Assembly: GCF_014649835.1 (NCBI RefSeq)
Contig: NZ_BMTU01000012.1
Location: forward strand, 62,001 to 126,000
Direction: 5' to 3'
DNA: 64,000 bases
Source of the DNA: Streptomyces pilosus
GTDB lineage: Bacteria; Actinomycetota; Actinomycetes; Streptomycetales; Streptomycetaceae
The first letter of the stretch is position 1; each line of letters begins with the position of its first letter. Shown one piece after another: positions 45,487 to 53,332 of this stretch. The notes under the pieces are model-generated. The model was given only the letters and a program-made list of their open reading frames with translations, did not search any database and had not been told where the DNA came from. The translations under genes and the position numbers were made by a program.

Positions 45487-47525
45487 GCACCGAGCCGCCC
45501 GAGACGCCGGAGGACGCCGAGCCGGGGAGCGCGGACGGCACACCCGCCGAGGGTGCGCAGGTGTCCGAGGCCGAGGCCGAGCTGGCCGCGCAGCGGCTGG
45601 AGCGGGAGCGCATCGAGCGGCGCAAGGCGGAGCGGCAGGCGCCGGTCGAGGCCGGGGGCAAGCTGAGCGGTACGGCGGCCGATCTGTTGGCCGCCGTGCG
45701 GGCCGTGGAGAGCGGTCGGAAGCCGGCCGCCACCGTGTTCGAGGAGGAGCGGCCCGCCCCGCGGCGGCCCGCCCCCGAGCCGGTGCGGCGGACGCCGGCC
45801 GTGGCTCCGGCCGTTCCCGCGGCCGGTGCCGTGGAGGGTGTGCGAGGAGTGCTGGCACAGGGGGGCGCCCCGGAGGGGCTGGCCGTGCAGGCCGCCGCCG
45901 TGTGGGGCGAGGGGGCCGCCGAGGTGCTGCGCTCCGATCCGTGGCAGTTGCTGCGCATCGCCGGAGTGCGGCCCGAACAGGCCGACGCCTTCGCCCGGGC
46001 GCTGCTCGACACCGGGGCGGACCCGGGCGACGGGCGGCGGGGCCGTTCGGTCGCCGTGTGGCTGCTGGAGCAGGCCGCGACGGCCGGGCACACCGTGCTG
46101 GAGCCGGCCGCGCTGGCCGACGCCCTGGGGCGGCAGGGCGTGGCCGAGCCCGAGGAAGCCGTGCAGGACGCCATCGCGGAGGGGGACGTCCTCGTCTTCC
46201 AGGACGCACTCGGCGAAGCCGGGGAGGATGGCGAGCGGCCGGTTCGGGTGCTGGTCGGTCTGGAGCGGTACGCGATGGCCGAGGAGAGCCTCGCCGACGG
46301 ACTGGCCCGGCTGATGAACTCCGCGACCGAGCGGAACGGCGCCGGTGAGGAGTGGGAGCGTGCGGCCGCCTCGGCGGAGGGGTCCGCCGGTGAGCTGATC
46401 CGGGCCGTCGCCGGGCACGGGCTGGTGCTGCACACCGGCGGGGAGGCCTCGTCGGTGGAGCCCGCGGCCCTGCTGGACGCGGCGCACGCGCTGGGGCTGC
46501 GGGCCTGGGCCGCCGCGCACGGTCCGCTCGGCCGGGCGCGGCTCGCGGCGCTCGTGGAAGGGCCCGGCGTCGCGACGGTCGGCGGGCTGCTGTCCGGGGC
46601 CGAGGGGCCCGGGCGGGACGCCGACGGCGCCTGGGACGTGGACCTGCTGGTGGTGCTCGACGCCCCGCAGCTGGACGTCGAGGCCGCCGCCCTGCTGACG
46701 GAGTCGCTGCCGGACGGGGCGCGGCTGGTGCTCTCCGGTGACCCCGGCGTGCTGTGGTCGGTGGGACCCGGACGGGTGTTCGCGGATCTGCTGGCGGCGC
46801 GGGTGTGCCCGCAGGTCGCCTCCCGGCGGCCCGACCCGGGGCCGCTCGGCGAGCTGGTCTCCGGGATCGGCGTCGGCGAGCTGAACCAGGTGGCGGCGCC
46901 CGGCAAGGAGGTCGTGATCGTGCCGGTGCGGGACGCGGGAGAGGCCGTGCACCGGACCGTGCAGCTGGTGGTGGACTCGGTGCCGCGCGCCATCGGCGTG
47001 CCGGCCGAGGACACCCAGGTGATCACCCCGGGGCACGGGGGCGCGGTGGGCACGCGGGTGCTGAACGCAGCGCTGAAGGAGCGGCTGAATCCGGGGCCGG
47101 GGCGGTTCGGCGGGTTCGACCCGGGCGACCGCGTGGCCTACTCCCCCGCTCCCGGACGCACCCTGCCGGGCCGCGTGGTGAGGGCCGACGGCGAGGGACT
47201 GCACCTGGAGTGCGCGGGCGAGGACGTCGTCGTGCCGAGGGAGCGGGTGGAGTCGGCCCTGCGGCACGGGTGGGCGCTGACCGCGCACCAGGCGGTCGGC
47301 TGCCGGTGGCCCGCGGTGGTCGTGGTGCTGCCCGGTGACGCCGTGCCGGCGCTGAGCCGCCCCTGGGTGTACACGGCGTTCGGCCGGGCCGGACGGCACC
47401 TGTCCGTGGTGCACGGGGTGGAACAGGCGCTGCCGCGCGCGGTGGCCGAGGTGACGGCGAAGCCGCGGACGACACGGCTGCCGGTGCTGCTGGCGCCGCA
47501 GGTGCCGGCGGGCACCGGCGTCTGA
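45483..47525 (+). CDS. RecD2-like helicase homologue without ATPase motifs
   Basis: 680 residues. A charged coiled-coil start (about 28-50), a disordered Pro-rich part, then the RecD2 helix-hairpin-helix region (A-A-E-V-L-R-S-D-P-W-Q-L-L near residue 155). The helicase domain keeps its outline but not its chemistry: where Walker A should be there is L-H-T-G-G-E-A-S-S near residue 318. Motif II is V-L-D-A-P-Q near 395, lacking the Glu. Motif III is L-S-G-D-P-G-V-L-W-S. The C-terminal motif is A-L-T-A-H-Q-A-V-G-C near 600. So it most likely binds DNA or a partner without ATP hydrolysis. Overlaps the reductase stop as GTGA. Confidence 0.8.
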   Translation: MSTEPPETPEDAEPGSADGTPAEGAQVSEAEAELAAQRLERERIERRKAERQAPVEAGGKLSGTAADLLAAVRAVESGRKPAATVFEEERPAPRRPAPEPVRRTPAVAPAVPAAGAVEGVRGVLAQGGAPEGLAVQAAAVWGEGAAEVLRSDPWQLLRIAGVRPEQADAFARALLDTGADPGDGRRGRSVAVWLLEQAATAGHTVLEPAALADALGRQGVAEPEEAVQDAIAEGDVLVFQDALGEAGEDGERPVRVLVGLERYAMAEESLADGLARLMNSATERNGAGEEWERAAASAEGSAGELIRAVAGHGLVLHTGGEASSVEPAALLDAAHALGLRAWAAAHGPLGRARLAALVEGPGVATVGGLLSGAEGPGRDADGAWDVDLLVVLDAPQLDVEAAALLTESLPDGARLVLSGDPGVLWSVGPGRVFADLLAARVCPQVASRRPDPGPLGELVSGIGVGELNQVAAPGKEVVIVPVRDAGEAVHRTVQLVVDSVPRAIGVPAEDTQVITPGHGGAVGTRVLNAALKERLNPGPGRFGGFDPGDRVAYSPAPGRTLPGRVVRADGEGLHLECAGEDVVVPRERVESALRHGWALTAHQAVGCRWPAVVVVLPGDAVPALSRPWVYTAFGRAGRHLSVVHGVEQALPRAVAEVTAKPRTTRLPVLLAPQVPAGTGV

Positions 47526-47543
47526 GACGGGCCGGATTCGCGT

Positions 47544-47583
47544 CCGTGCGGCGGCGGCACCCGTAGGGTCCGCCGCCGCACGG
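47544..47583. terminator. Bidirectional hairpin between convergent genes
   Basis: CCGTGCGGCGGCGG (47544-47557) and its perfect complement at 47570-47583: 14-bp arms, 12-base loop, between the stops at 47525 and 47590. Confidence 0.8.
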
Positions 47584-47589
47584 CAGCGG

Positions 47590-48282
47590 TCAGCGGTCAG
47601 CGTCGAGGGGTTCCAGGTCCTCGTCCTCGTCGAGCACCAGGGCCGGCATCTCCTCCAGCTCGTCGTCCCCGTCGTCGTCCAGGTCCTCGTCGTCGTCGAA
47701 GACGGCGCTGACGTCGAAGCGGCAGACCACCTGCTGCGTGTCCACCTGCTCGAACGGGGCCTCCAGCCACTCACCGGGTTCCGCCGGTTCGTCCGACGCG
47801 GTCACCCAGAGGGTCGAGTCGCCCTCCTCCAGGCCGAACTCCGCGTGCCGGGAGGCGATCTCGTCCGGCTCGAACTCGCCGAACAGCAGGCCGAGAGCCC
47901 CGTGGACGGTGCCGGAGGCTCCCGCCCCCTCGTCGTCCGCCGCCTCGATCCGCTGGGCGTGCGCGCGCAGCCGCTGCGGTTCCGCCACGGCGTAGTCGCG
48001 GCGGATCAGCACACTGACCGCGCTCGGCTCCTCGGGGCCGGTGTACGGCGGAGCGTCCCCGGCGCTGGGAATCTCGAAGGGCGTGACCTCGTCGTAGCGG
48101 TCGTAGAGCAGTTCGTCGTACGCCTCCGCGGCCGCGGCCAGCTGGTTGAACGCCTCGTAGACGGCCGGGTCCTCATCCCCCGACCGGCTTTCGACCGCGG
48201 CCAGGTGGCGGTCGAGCGCGGTCTTCACCGCCTCGGCGGCGGCGCGTACCTCGGCAGCGGTGGGCTGCGCAGCATCAGACAT
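47590..48282 (-). CDS. Acidic protein of unknown function
   Basis: 230 residues from an ATG at 48282. An N-terminal helical segment (A-A-E-V-R-A-A-A-E-A-V-K), a predicted folded middle with the phrase V-L-I-R-R-D-Y, and a C-terminal third packed with Asp and Glu runs (F-D-D-D-E-D-L-D-D-D-G-D-D). I do not recognise the family. The acidic tail could bind cations or basic proteins. Divergent from the DUF5703 gene, with only 47 bases between starts. Confidence 0.75.
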   Translation of the reverse strand: MSDAAQPTAAEVRAAAEAVKTALDRHLAAVESRSGDEDPAVYEAFNQLAAAAEAYDELLYDRYDEVTPFEIPSAGDAPPYTGPEEPSAVSVLIRRDYAVAEPQRLRAHAQRIEAADDEGAGASGTVHGALGLLFGEFEPDEIASRHAEFGLEEGDSTLWVTASDEPAEPGEWLEAPFEQVDTQQVVCRFDVSAVFDDDEDLDDDGDDELEEMPALVLDEDEDLEPLDADR

Positions 48283-48329
48283 AGTGCAGACGCTATCCGT
48301 ACCGGGGCCCGGCCCGCACAATAGATGCG

Positions 48330-48518
48330 ATGCCGGAATACGAATTTGTCGACGTGTACGTACCGCGCGGGGTCTCCCGCAAGGAGACGGCACGTCTGCT
48401 GACGGACCACGCCGAGTACGGTCACTGGGAGTTGTACCGCCTGACGCTGATGCGTGACGGCAGCCGCAGGGTGCGGCTGCGGCGGCGGATCATCCGACAG
48501 GTGCGCGCCACCTGGTGA
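48330..48518 (+). CDS. DUF5703-family small basic protein
   Basis: 62 residues: M-P-E-Y-E-F-V-D-V-Y-V-P-R-G-V-S-R-K start, H-W-E-L-Y-R-L in the middle and an Arg-rich end (V-R-L-R-R-R-I-I-R-Q-V-R). Conserved short protein in Streptomyces. The basic tail suggests nucleic-acid binding, but nothing is known to me. No strong ribosome site precedes the ATG; an AT-rich ACAATAGAT just upstream could be a -10 for a leaderless message. Confidence 0.75.
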   Translation: MPEYEFVDVYVPRGVSRKETARLLTDHAEYGHWELYRLTLMRDGSRRVRLRRRIIRQVRATW

Positions 48519-48547
48519 GCTCACCGCTCCCGGCCGGAATCACACGA

Positions 48548-48581
48548 CGGAGCGGGCCCCGTGATCGCGGGGCCCGCTCCG
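48548..48581. terminator. Bidirectional hairpin between DUF5703 gene and chpC
   Basis: CGGAGCGGGCCCCG (48548-48561) and CGGGGCCCGCTCCG (48568-48581): perfect 14-bp arms, 6-base loop, between convergent stops at 48518 and 48593. Confidence 0.85.
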
Positions 48582-48592
48582 TGTGTCCGGTG

Positions 48593-49318
48593 TCACGCCG
48601 CGGTGCGGGCCTTGCGGTAGAGGACCGCGCCGGCGAGCAGGGCGCCCGCGCCGACCGGGAGGGTGAGGCCCAGGGGCAGCTCGCTGCCGGTCCTGGCCAG
48701 CTCCGCGTCGGGCCGGGTCCCGGAGTGGGTGTCCGGCTGGTTGCCGTCCGGGGAGCCGGGCGGGGTCCGGTCGCCCGGGGTGTCCGGCTCGTCGCCGGGG
48801 GTGTCCGGCCGTTCGGGGCTGCCGGGGTCGCCCGGGTCGCCGGGCCGCTCCGGCGTCCCGGGACCGGTGTCGCCGTTCGCGCAGTCGTTGTCCGCGGCGG
48901 CGTTGCCCGCGCCGACGACGTCGACGGTGTTGCCGCAGACGTTCACCGGGACGTGCACCGGGACCTGGATCTGGTTTCCGGAGCCCACGCCGGGCGAGTC
49001 GCTCGTCTGCGCGTCGGCGGTGGAGCCGCCGTGGCCGCCCGGGCCGCCGCGGCCGCCGCCCGTGGCGGAGGCGCCGCCCTCGTTGGCGCAGGAGTTGCCC
49101 ACGGACGGGTTGAGGGCACCGACCACGTTGACCGTGTTGCCGCAGACGTTGACCGGCACGTGCACCGGGGCCTGCACCGTGTTGCCGGACAGCACGCCGG
49201 GCGAGCCGGTGGCGGCGCCCGTCGGCCCGGAGTGGGCGTGGGCGGCCCCGCCCGCGGCGGCGAGCACGCCCGTGGCGGCCGCCATGGTCATCAAGCCCTT
49301 GCGGGTGACCTGTCGCAT
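48593..49318 (-). CDS. chpC: Long chaplin with two chaplin domains and sortase signal
   Basis: Surface-active protein that coats aerial hyphae. 241 residues: signal peptide (about 1-29), chaplin domain 1 at about 38-80, Gly-rich linker, chaplin domain 2 at about 105-148, a Pro/Asp/Gly-rich wall-spanning stretch, and the sortase motif L207-A-R-T-G followed by a hydrophobic helix and basic tail. Each chaplin domain has G-N-x-V-x-x-P, the P-V-N-V-C-G-N-T-V core and a second Cys. It will be linked to the cell wall. ATG at 49318 with GGCAGGAAA. In S. coelicolor chpC lies beside chpH, as here. Confidence 0.95.
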   Translation of the reverse strand: MRQVTRKGLMTMAAATGVLAAAGGAAHAHSGPTGAATGSPGVLSGNTVQAPVHVPVNVCGNTVNVVGALNPSVGNSCANEGGASATGGGRGGPGGHGGSTADAQTSDSPGVGSGNQIQVPVHVPVNVCGNTVDVVGAGNAAADNDCANGDTGPGTPERPGDPGDPGSPERPDTPGDEPDTPGDRTPPGSPDGNQPDTHSGTRPDAELARTGSELPLGLTLPVGAGALLAGAVLYRKARTAA

Positions 49319-49397
49319 GTGATGATTTCCTGCCTTCGACCTGGTGCCGGGAAGCGGAGGTGGCCGGATTCCCGGTGTTCCGACGTTTCCGGGACCG

Positions 49398-49436
49398 GTC
49401 GGCCCCGGAGCGCATGGCACGCGCTCCGGGGCCGAC
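49398..49436 (-). terminator. Hairpin after chpH
   Basis: GTCGGCCCCGGAGCGC (49398-49413) and its perfect complement at 49421-49436: 16-bp arms, 7-base loop, 46 bases after the chpH stop. Separates chpH from chpC. Confidence 0.85.
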
Positions 49437-49482
49437 GGGCTCGAGCCCTCAGTGGGCGTGCCCTAGAGGGCGAGACACGACG

Positions 49483-49716
49483 TCACGCGTTGACGCAGGT
49501 GTTGCCGAAGGTGGGGTTCAGCAGACCGATCACGGAGATCGTGTTGCCGCACACGTTCACCGGGATGTGGATCGGGGCCTGGATGACGTTGCCGGAAAGG
49601 ACACCCGGGGAGTGCACGGCGGCACCCTGGGCACCCGAGTCGGCGGCGGCCATGCCCGCGCCCGCGAGAACCAGACCACCGGTGGCAGCGGCGACGGCGA
49701 CGACCTTCTTGAGCAT
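49483..49716 (-). CDS. chpH: Short chaplin ChpH
   Basis: Secreted amyloid-forming surfactant of aerial growth. 77 residues: signal peptide to about residue 26 (A-G-M-A-A-A-D), then one chaplin domain with S-P-G-V-L-S-G-N-V-I-Q-A-P and Cys56 and Cys74, which form the disulfide. It ends N-T-C-V-N-A. Matches ChpH in length and order. ATG at 49716 with GAGGAGG five bases upstream. That ribosome site is one arm of a 13-bp inverted repeat in the leader (see 49718-49780). Expression in Streptomyces is tied to aerial development. Confidence 0.96.
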   Translation of the reverse strand: MLKKVVAVAAATGGLVLAGAGMAAADSGAQGAAVHSPGVLSGNVIQAPIHIPVNVCGNTISVIGLLNPTFGNTCVNA

Positions 49717-49717
49717 T

Positions 49718-49780
49718 GTTCCTCCTCGTTGGCAAAGCGATCCAAAGTCGCGGATCACATCACGGGTAACGAGGAGGAAC
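49718..49780 (-). promoter_or_regulatory. Leader hairpin that pairs the chpH ribosome binding site
   Basis: GTTCCTCCTCGTT (49718-49730) and AACGAGGAGGAAC (49768-49780) are perfect 13-bp inverted repeats 37 bases apart. On the chpH mRNA the proximal arm contains the AACGAGGAGGAAC ribosome site two bases before the ATG. A smaller stem, GATCC/GGATC, can form in the loop (49739-49756). If transcription starts upstream of 49780, the site would be fully paired. A TTGACC (49830-49825 on the minus strand) could be a -35 for such a start. Confidence 0.6.
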
Positions 49781-49868
49781 TAATGAGGCTACGAGCTTAT
49801 GGTCGCATTCACTCTTCCCGGTCAACTCCGCACGCCTGCCCGATTCTTGGGCACGTCGGACCGCCGCC

Positions 49869-51194
49869 TCAGGAGGCGTCCAGGAAACGGTCGAGCACCC
49901 GCACACCGAACTTCAGGCCGTCCACCGGCACCCGCTCGTCGACACCGTGGAACATGCCCGCGAAGTCCAGCTCCGGGGGCAGCTTGAGGGGCGCGAAGCC
50001 GAAGCCCCGGATGCCGAGGTCGTCGAACGACTTGGCGTCCGTCCCACCGGACAGCATGTACGGGATGGCCTTCGCGGCCGGGTCCTCGGCCACCAGCGCG
50101 GACTGCATCGCGTCCACGAGGGCTCCGTCGAAGGTGGTCTCGACGGCCTTGTCGGAGTGGACGTCCTCGCGCCGCACCTTCGGCCCGAGGATCCGGTCGA
50201 GGTCGGCGAGGAACTCCTCCTCGTGTCCGGGCAGGAAGCGGCCGTCCACGTGCGCGGTCGCCTCACCCGGGATGACGTTCACCTTGTAACCCGCGCCCAG
50301 CTGGGTGGGATTGGCGGTGTTGCTCAGCGTCGCGCCGATGAGCTTGGCGATGCCGCCCAGCTTCGCGAGGGTCCCCTCCATGTTCTCCGGATCGAGCTCG
50401 GTCCCGAGGGCGTCACCCAGCTCGTCGAGGAAGGCCCGGGTCGTCTTCGTGACGCGGACGGGGAACCGGTGCCGGCCGAGGCGTGCGACAGCCTCCGACA
50501 GTTCGGTGATGGCGTTGTCGCGGTGGATCATCGACCCGTGCCCGGCGGTGCCGGCCACGCTCAGCTTCATCCAGTGCATGCCCTTCTCGGCCGTCTGGAT
50601 CAGATACAGGCGGCGCTGCTCGCTGACGGTGAACGAGAAGCCGCCCACCTCGCTGATCGCCTCGGTGACACCTTCGAAGAGCTCCGGGTGGCGGTCGACC
50701 AGGTGGCGGGCGCCGTACGTGCCGCCCGCCTCCTCGTCGGCGAGGAACGCCAGCACGATGTCCCGGGGCGGCTTGCGTCCGCTGCGCAGCCGGTCACGGA
50801 CGACCGCGAGGGTCATCGCGTCCATGTCCTTCATGTCGACGGCCCCGCGTCCCCACACGCATCCGTCGGCGATCTCGCCGGAGAAGGGGTGGTGGGTCCA
50901 GTCGTCCGCGTTGGCCGGTACGACGTCGGTGTGGCCGTGGATGAGCAGCGCGGGCCGCGACGGGTCCTCGCCCTCGATCCTGGCCACCGTCGAGGCGCGC
51001 CCCGGGTGCGACTCGAAGATCCGCGGTTCCAGGCCCACCTCGGCGAGCTTCTCGGCGACGTACTCGGCCGCCTTGCGCTCGCCGGGTCCCGAGTGGTCGC
51101 CGTAGTTGCTGGTGTCGATCCGGATCAGCTCGCGGCAGAGGTCCACGACCTCGTCCTCACCGGTGACGCTCCTGGCCGTGTCCGTCTCGCTCAC
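49869..51194 (-). CDS. M20-family metallopeptidase
   Basis: 441 residues from a GTG with GGGAGGAAG. Zinc peptidase or deacylase: first His in L-L-I-H-G-H-T-D-V-V, bridging Asp in G-A-V-D-M-K-D, the catalytic E-E pair in L-A-D-E-E-A-G-G, and the final metal His in the M-F-H-G-V-D-E-R-V-P near the C-terminus. A lid/dimerisation domain is inserted at about 200-320. Cytoplasmic, no signal peptide. Resembles dipeptidases and acetylornithine-type deacetylases; the substrate is not determined. It converges on no neighbour and ends 88 bases before the chpH leader arm. Confidence 0.93.
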   Translation of the reverse strand: MSETDTARSVTGEDEVVDLCRELIRIDTSNYGDHSGPGERKAAEYVAEKLAEVGLEPRIFESHPGRASTVARIEGEDPSRPALLIHGHTDVVPANADDWTHHPFSGEIADGCVWGRGAVDMKDMDAMTLAVVRDRLRSGRKPPRDIVLAFLADEEAGGTYGARHLVDRHPELFEGVTEAISEVGGFSFTVSEQRRLYLIQTAEKGMHWMKLSVAGTAGHGSMIHRDNAITELSEAVARLGRHRFPVRVTKTTRAFLDELGDALGTELDPENMEGTLAKLGGIAKLIGATLSNTANPTQLGAGYKVNVIPGEATAHVDGRFLPGHEEEFLADLDRILGPKVRREDVHSDKAVETTFDGALVDAMQSALVAEDPAAKAIPYMLSGGTDAKSFDDLGIRGFGFAPLKLPPELDFAGMFHGVDERVPVDGLKFGVRVLDRFLDAS

Positions 51195-51394
51195 GTGCTT
51201 CCTCCCGCTGCTGGTGTTCGCGCTGGTGGGTCGCCCTCATCCTCTCTCCCCCGCGGGCGCGCCCCAAGACCCGGTCCGGCCCGTCATCCGCCGTTCACAC
51301 GACGACGCGGCCGGACGGGGTGATCGGCCACCCCGGAACACCTGGTAATGTTTACTTCGTCGCCGCGGGGGGAAACCCGCGCGACAGACACCTT

Positions 51395-51479
51395 GTCCGG
51401 GTGGCGGAATGGCAGACGCGCTAGCTTGAGGTGCTAGTGCCCTTTATCGGGCGTGGGGGTTCAAGTCCCCCCTCGGACA
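51395..51479 (+). tRNA. tRNA-Leu (GAG anticodon)
   Basis: 85 bases, class II with a long variable arm. Acceptor GTCCGGG pairs with CTCGGAC, discriminator A at 51479. Anticodon stem CTAGC/GCTAG with loop TTGAGGT puts GAG at 51428-51430. Variable arm GTGCCCTTTATCGGGCGT region and T arm GGGGGTTCAAGTCCCCC. The CCA end is not encoded. Reads CUC and CUU codons. Confidence 0.97.
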
Positions 51480-51486
51480 CATGAAG

Positions 51487-51522
51487 CGTGAGGGTCGCGA
51501 CCGCGAGGTCGCGACCCTCACG
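51487..51522 (+). terminator. Hairpin after tRNA-Leu
   Basis: CGTGAGGGTCGCGACC (51487-51502), loop GCGA, perfect complement 51507-51522. A 16-bp stem capped by a GNRA tetraloop, 7 bases after the tRNA. Confidence 0.85.
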
Positions 51523-51544
51523 GCGTTGTCGGCGGAGGGTGCCC

Positions 51545-51916
51545 ATGACCGCTCGTTCCTGTCCCTGCGGACTGCCCGAGACGTACGGGGCGTGCTGCGG
51601 CCGCTTCCACGCCGGCGCCGCCGCGCCCACCGCCGAGCGGCTGATGCGCTCGCGGTACAGCGCGTTCGTCCGGCAGGACGGCGCCTACCTGCTGCGGACC
51701 TGGCATCCGAGGACGCGGCCTGAGCGGATCGACTTCGATCCCGGGACGCGCTGGACGGGGCTGGAGATCCTGGAGACCGGCGCCGGGTCGGCGTTCCACG
51801 AAACCGGGACGGTGACCTTCCGGGCCTCCTACCGGGGCGGTTCCCTGCACGAGCGCAGCCGGTTCGAGCGGGTCGGCGGTGCGTGGGTGTACGTCGACGG
51901 GGAGTTCCTGGACTAG
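51545..51916 (+). CDS. YchJ-like protein, UPF0225 family
   Basis: 123 residues from an ATG at 51545 with GGAGG. SEC-C-like N-terminus [17 protein letters not shown] with a zinc set, then [15 protein letters not shown], typical of YchJ, and an NTF2-like C-terminal part (F-R-A-S-Y-R). Function unknown; zinc binding inferred. Its stop overlaps the gntR stop by 3 bases, tail to tail. Confidence 0.92.
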   Translation: MTARSCPCGLPETYGACCGRFHAGAAAPTAERLMRSRYSAFVRQDGAYLLRTWHPRTRPERIDFDPGTRWTGLEILETGAGSAFHETGTVTFRASYRGGSLHERSRFERVGGAWVYVDGEFLD

Positions 51917-52614
51917 GGCGCGAGGATGTCCAGTTCCTGGAGGGCGCCCTCGGTGATCTCGCGGGTGAGCCGTTCCGCGCGGGCGGCGTCGCGGGCGCGG
52001 ACCGCCTCGGCGAGCTGGACGTGCAGGGTGACGGCGGCCGGGTCGGGGTCCTCGAACATCACGTCGTGGTGGGTGCGGCCGGCCAGGACCTCGGCGACCA
52101 CGTCACCGAGGCGCGCGAACATCTCGTTGCCGGAGGCGGCCAGGACGACGCGGTGGAACGCCATGTCGTGGAAGAGGTAGCCCTCCAGCTGGTGACCGCG
52201 CGAGTGGGCGACCATGCCGAGCGCGCACTCGGTGAGTTCGGCGCACTGCTCGGCGGTGGCGTTGCGCGCGGCCAGACCGGCCGCGACCGGCTCGATCGCC
52301 GAGCGCAGGACCGTGAGGGAGCGCAGCTGCCGGGGGCGGTCCGCGCCCGCCAGGCGCCAGCGGATGACCTGGGGGTCGTACACGTTCCACTCGTGGGCCG
52401 GCAGGACCGTCACTCCGACGCGGCGCCGGGACTCCACCAGGTGCATGGACTCCAGGACGCGGACCACCTCGCGCATCACGGAGCGCGACACGTCGAAGCG
52501 CTGGGCGAGCTCGTCGGTGCGCAGCACGCTGCCGGGCGGATGATCGCCTGCGGTGATCTCGGGGCCGAGGGTGTCCAGTACCCGGCCGTGCAGCCCTCGG
52601 CCCGTGGTGCTCAT
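51913..52614 (-). CDS. gntR: GntR-family regulator of gluconate genes
   Basis: 233 residues, FadR subfamily. Winged helix at about 10-75 ([24 protein letters not shown]), FCD effector domain with D-M-A-F-H and L-H-V-Q-L-A metal ligands. In S. coelicolor the homologue represses gntK-gntP and is relieved by gluconate. It is divergent from gntK, with a palindrome in the 137-base gap. ATG at 52614. Confidence 0.9.
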   Translation of the reverse strand: MSTTGRGLHGRVLDTLGPEITAGDHPPGSVLRTDELAQRFDVSRSVMREVVRVLESMHLVESRRRVGVTVLPAHEWNVYDPQVIRWRLAGADRPRQLRSLTVLRSAIEPVAAGLAARNATAEQCAELTECALGMVAHSRGHQLEGYLFHDMAFHRVVLAASGNEMFARLGDVVAEVLAGRTHHDVMFEDPDPAAVTLHVQLAEAVRARDAARAERLTREITEGALQELDILAP

Positions 52615-52654
52615 GCACTCAGAGTACGGGGCGGATCACCCGAGCAAAAAGTCA

Positions 52655-52666
52655 GACTTATATGTC
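52655..52666. promoter_or_regulatory. Candidate GntR operator
   Basis: GACTTATATGTC: GAC and GTC flank a TATA core, with 10 of 12 positions symmetric. It is AT-rich among GC-rich flanks and lies 41 bases before gntR and 86 before gntK. Size and position fit a FadR-type operator. Confidence 0.5.
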
Positions 52667-52751
52667 ACACACTCTTGAATTCGTCGTATCTAATGCGCTT
52701 CAGTTGCGTCGACATCACGTGTCGACGGAGACAGCAGACAGCGAGGCAGCG

Positions 52752-53258
52752 ATGAAGACCCCCCATGTCGTCGTGGTCATGGGCGTCGCGGGCACCGGCA
52801 AGACGACCATCGGTCCCTTGCTCGCCGCCCGGTACGGCGTCCCCTACGCCGAGGGCGACGACTTCCACCCGCGGGCGAACATCGACAAGATGACGGCCGG
52901 CACCCCGCTCACCGACGACGACCGGTGGCCCTGGCTGGACGCCATCGGCGCCTGGGCGCACGGGCGGGCGGGCCGGGGCGGGGTGGTCAGCTGCTCGGCA
53001 CTGAAGCGGTCGTACCGCGACCGGCTGCGGGCCGCCGCGCCCGGCGTGGTCTTCGTCCACCTCACGGGTGACCGCGCGCTCGTCGAGGACCGGATGTCGC
53101 ACCGGCAGGGACACTTCATGCCCACGGCGCTGCTCGACTCCCAGTTCGCCACGCTCCAGCCGCTGGAGCGGGACGAGTCCGGGGTCGCCGTGGACGTGAC
53201 GGGCAGCCCCGAGGAGATCACCGAACGGGCGGCCGCCGCCCTCGACGTCCTCCCCTGA
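52752..53258 (+). CDS. gntK: Gluconokinase
   Basis: ATP-dependent conversion of gluconate to 6-phosphogluconate. 168 residues. P-loop G-V-A-G-T-G-K-T-T near residue 11, substrate region E-G-D-D-F-H-P, C-S-A-L-K-R-S-Y-R-D and R-x-G-H-F-M-P (R-Q-G-H-F-M-P). Standard length for the soluble family. ATG at 52752; the frame is open back to 52662 but without family sequence. gntP follows after 74 bases. Confidence 0.95.
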   Translation: MKTPHVVVVMGVAGTGKTTIGPLLAARYGVPYAEGDDFHPRANIDKMTAGTPLTDDDRWPWLDAIGAWAHGRAGRGGVVSCSALKRSYRDRLRAAAPGVVFVHLTGDRALVEDRMSHRQGHFMPTALLDSQFATLQPLERDESGVAVDVTGSPEEITERAAAALDVLP

Positions 53259-53332
53259 CCTCCCGGTCCCCACCCTCCGGGGCGCCCCCGGCCCCGGCTC
53301 CTCCCCACCCCCGTACACGCAAGGGAACCACC

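Noticed and set aside
49782-49868. A plus-strand frame starting ATG after GAGGAGGAAC, next to chpH
   Set aside because: The ribosome-like site is the mirror arm of the chpH inverted repeat. The translation has no family likeness and runs antisense into the M20 peptidase gene.
51395-51479. tRNA-Leu as an integration site with a mobile element
   Set aside because: No integrase, no repeated tRNA 3' end and no change of composition beside it; the neighbours are core genes.
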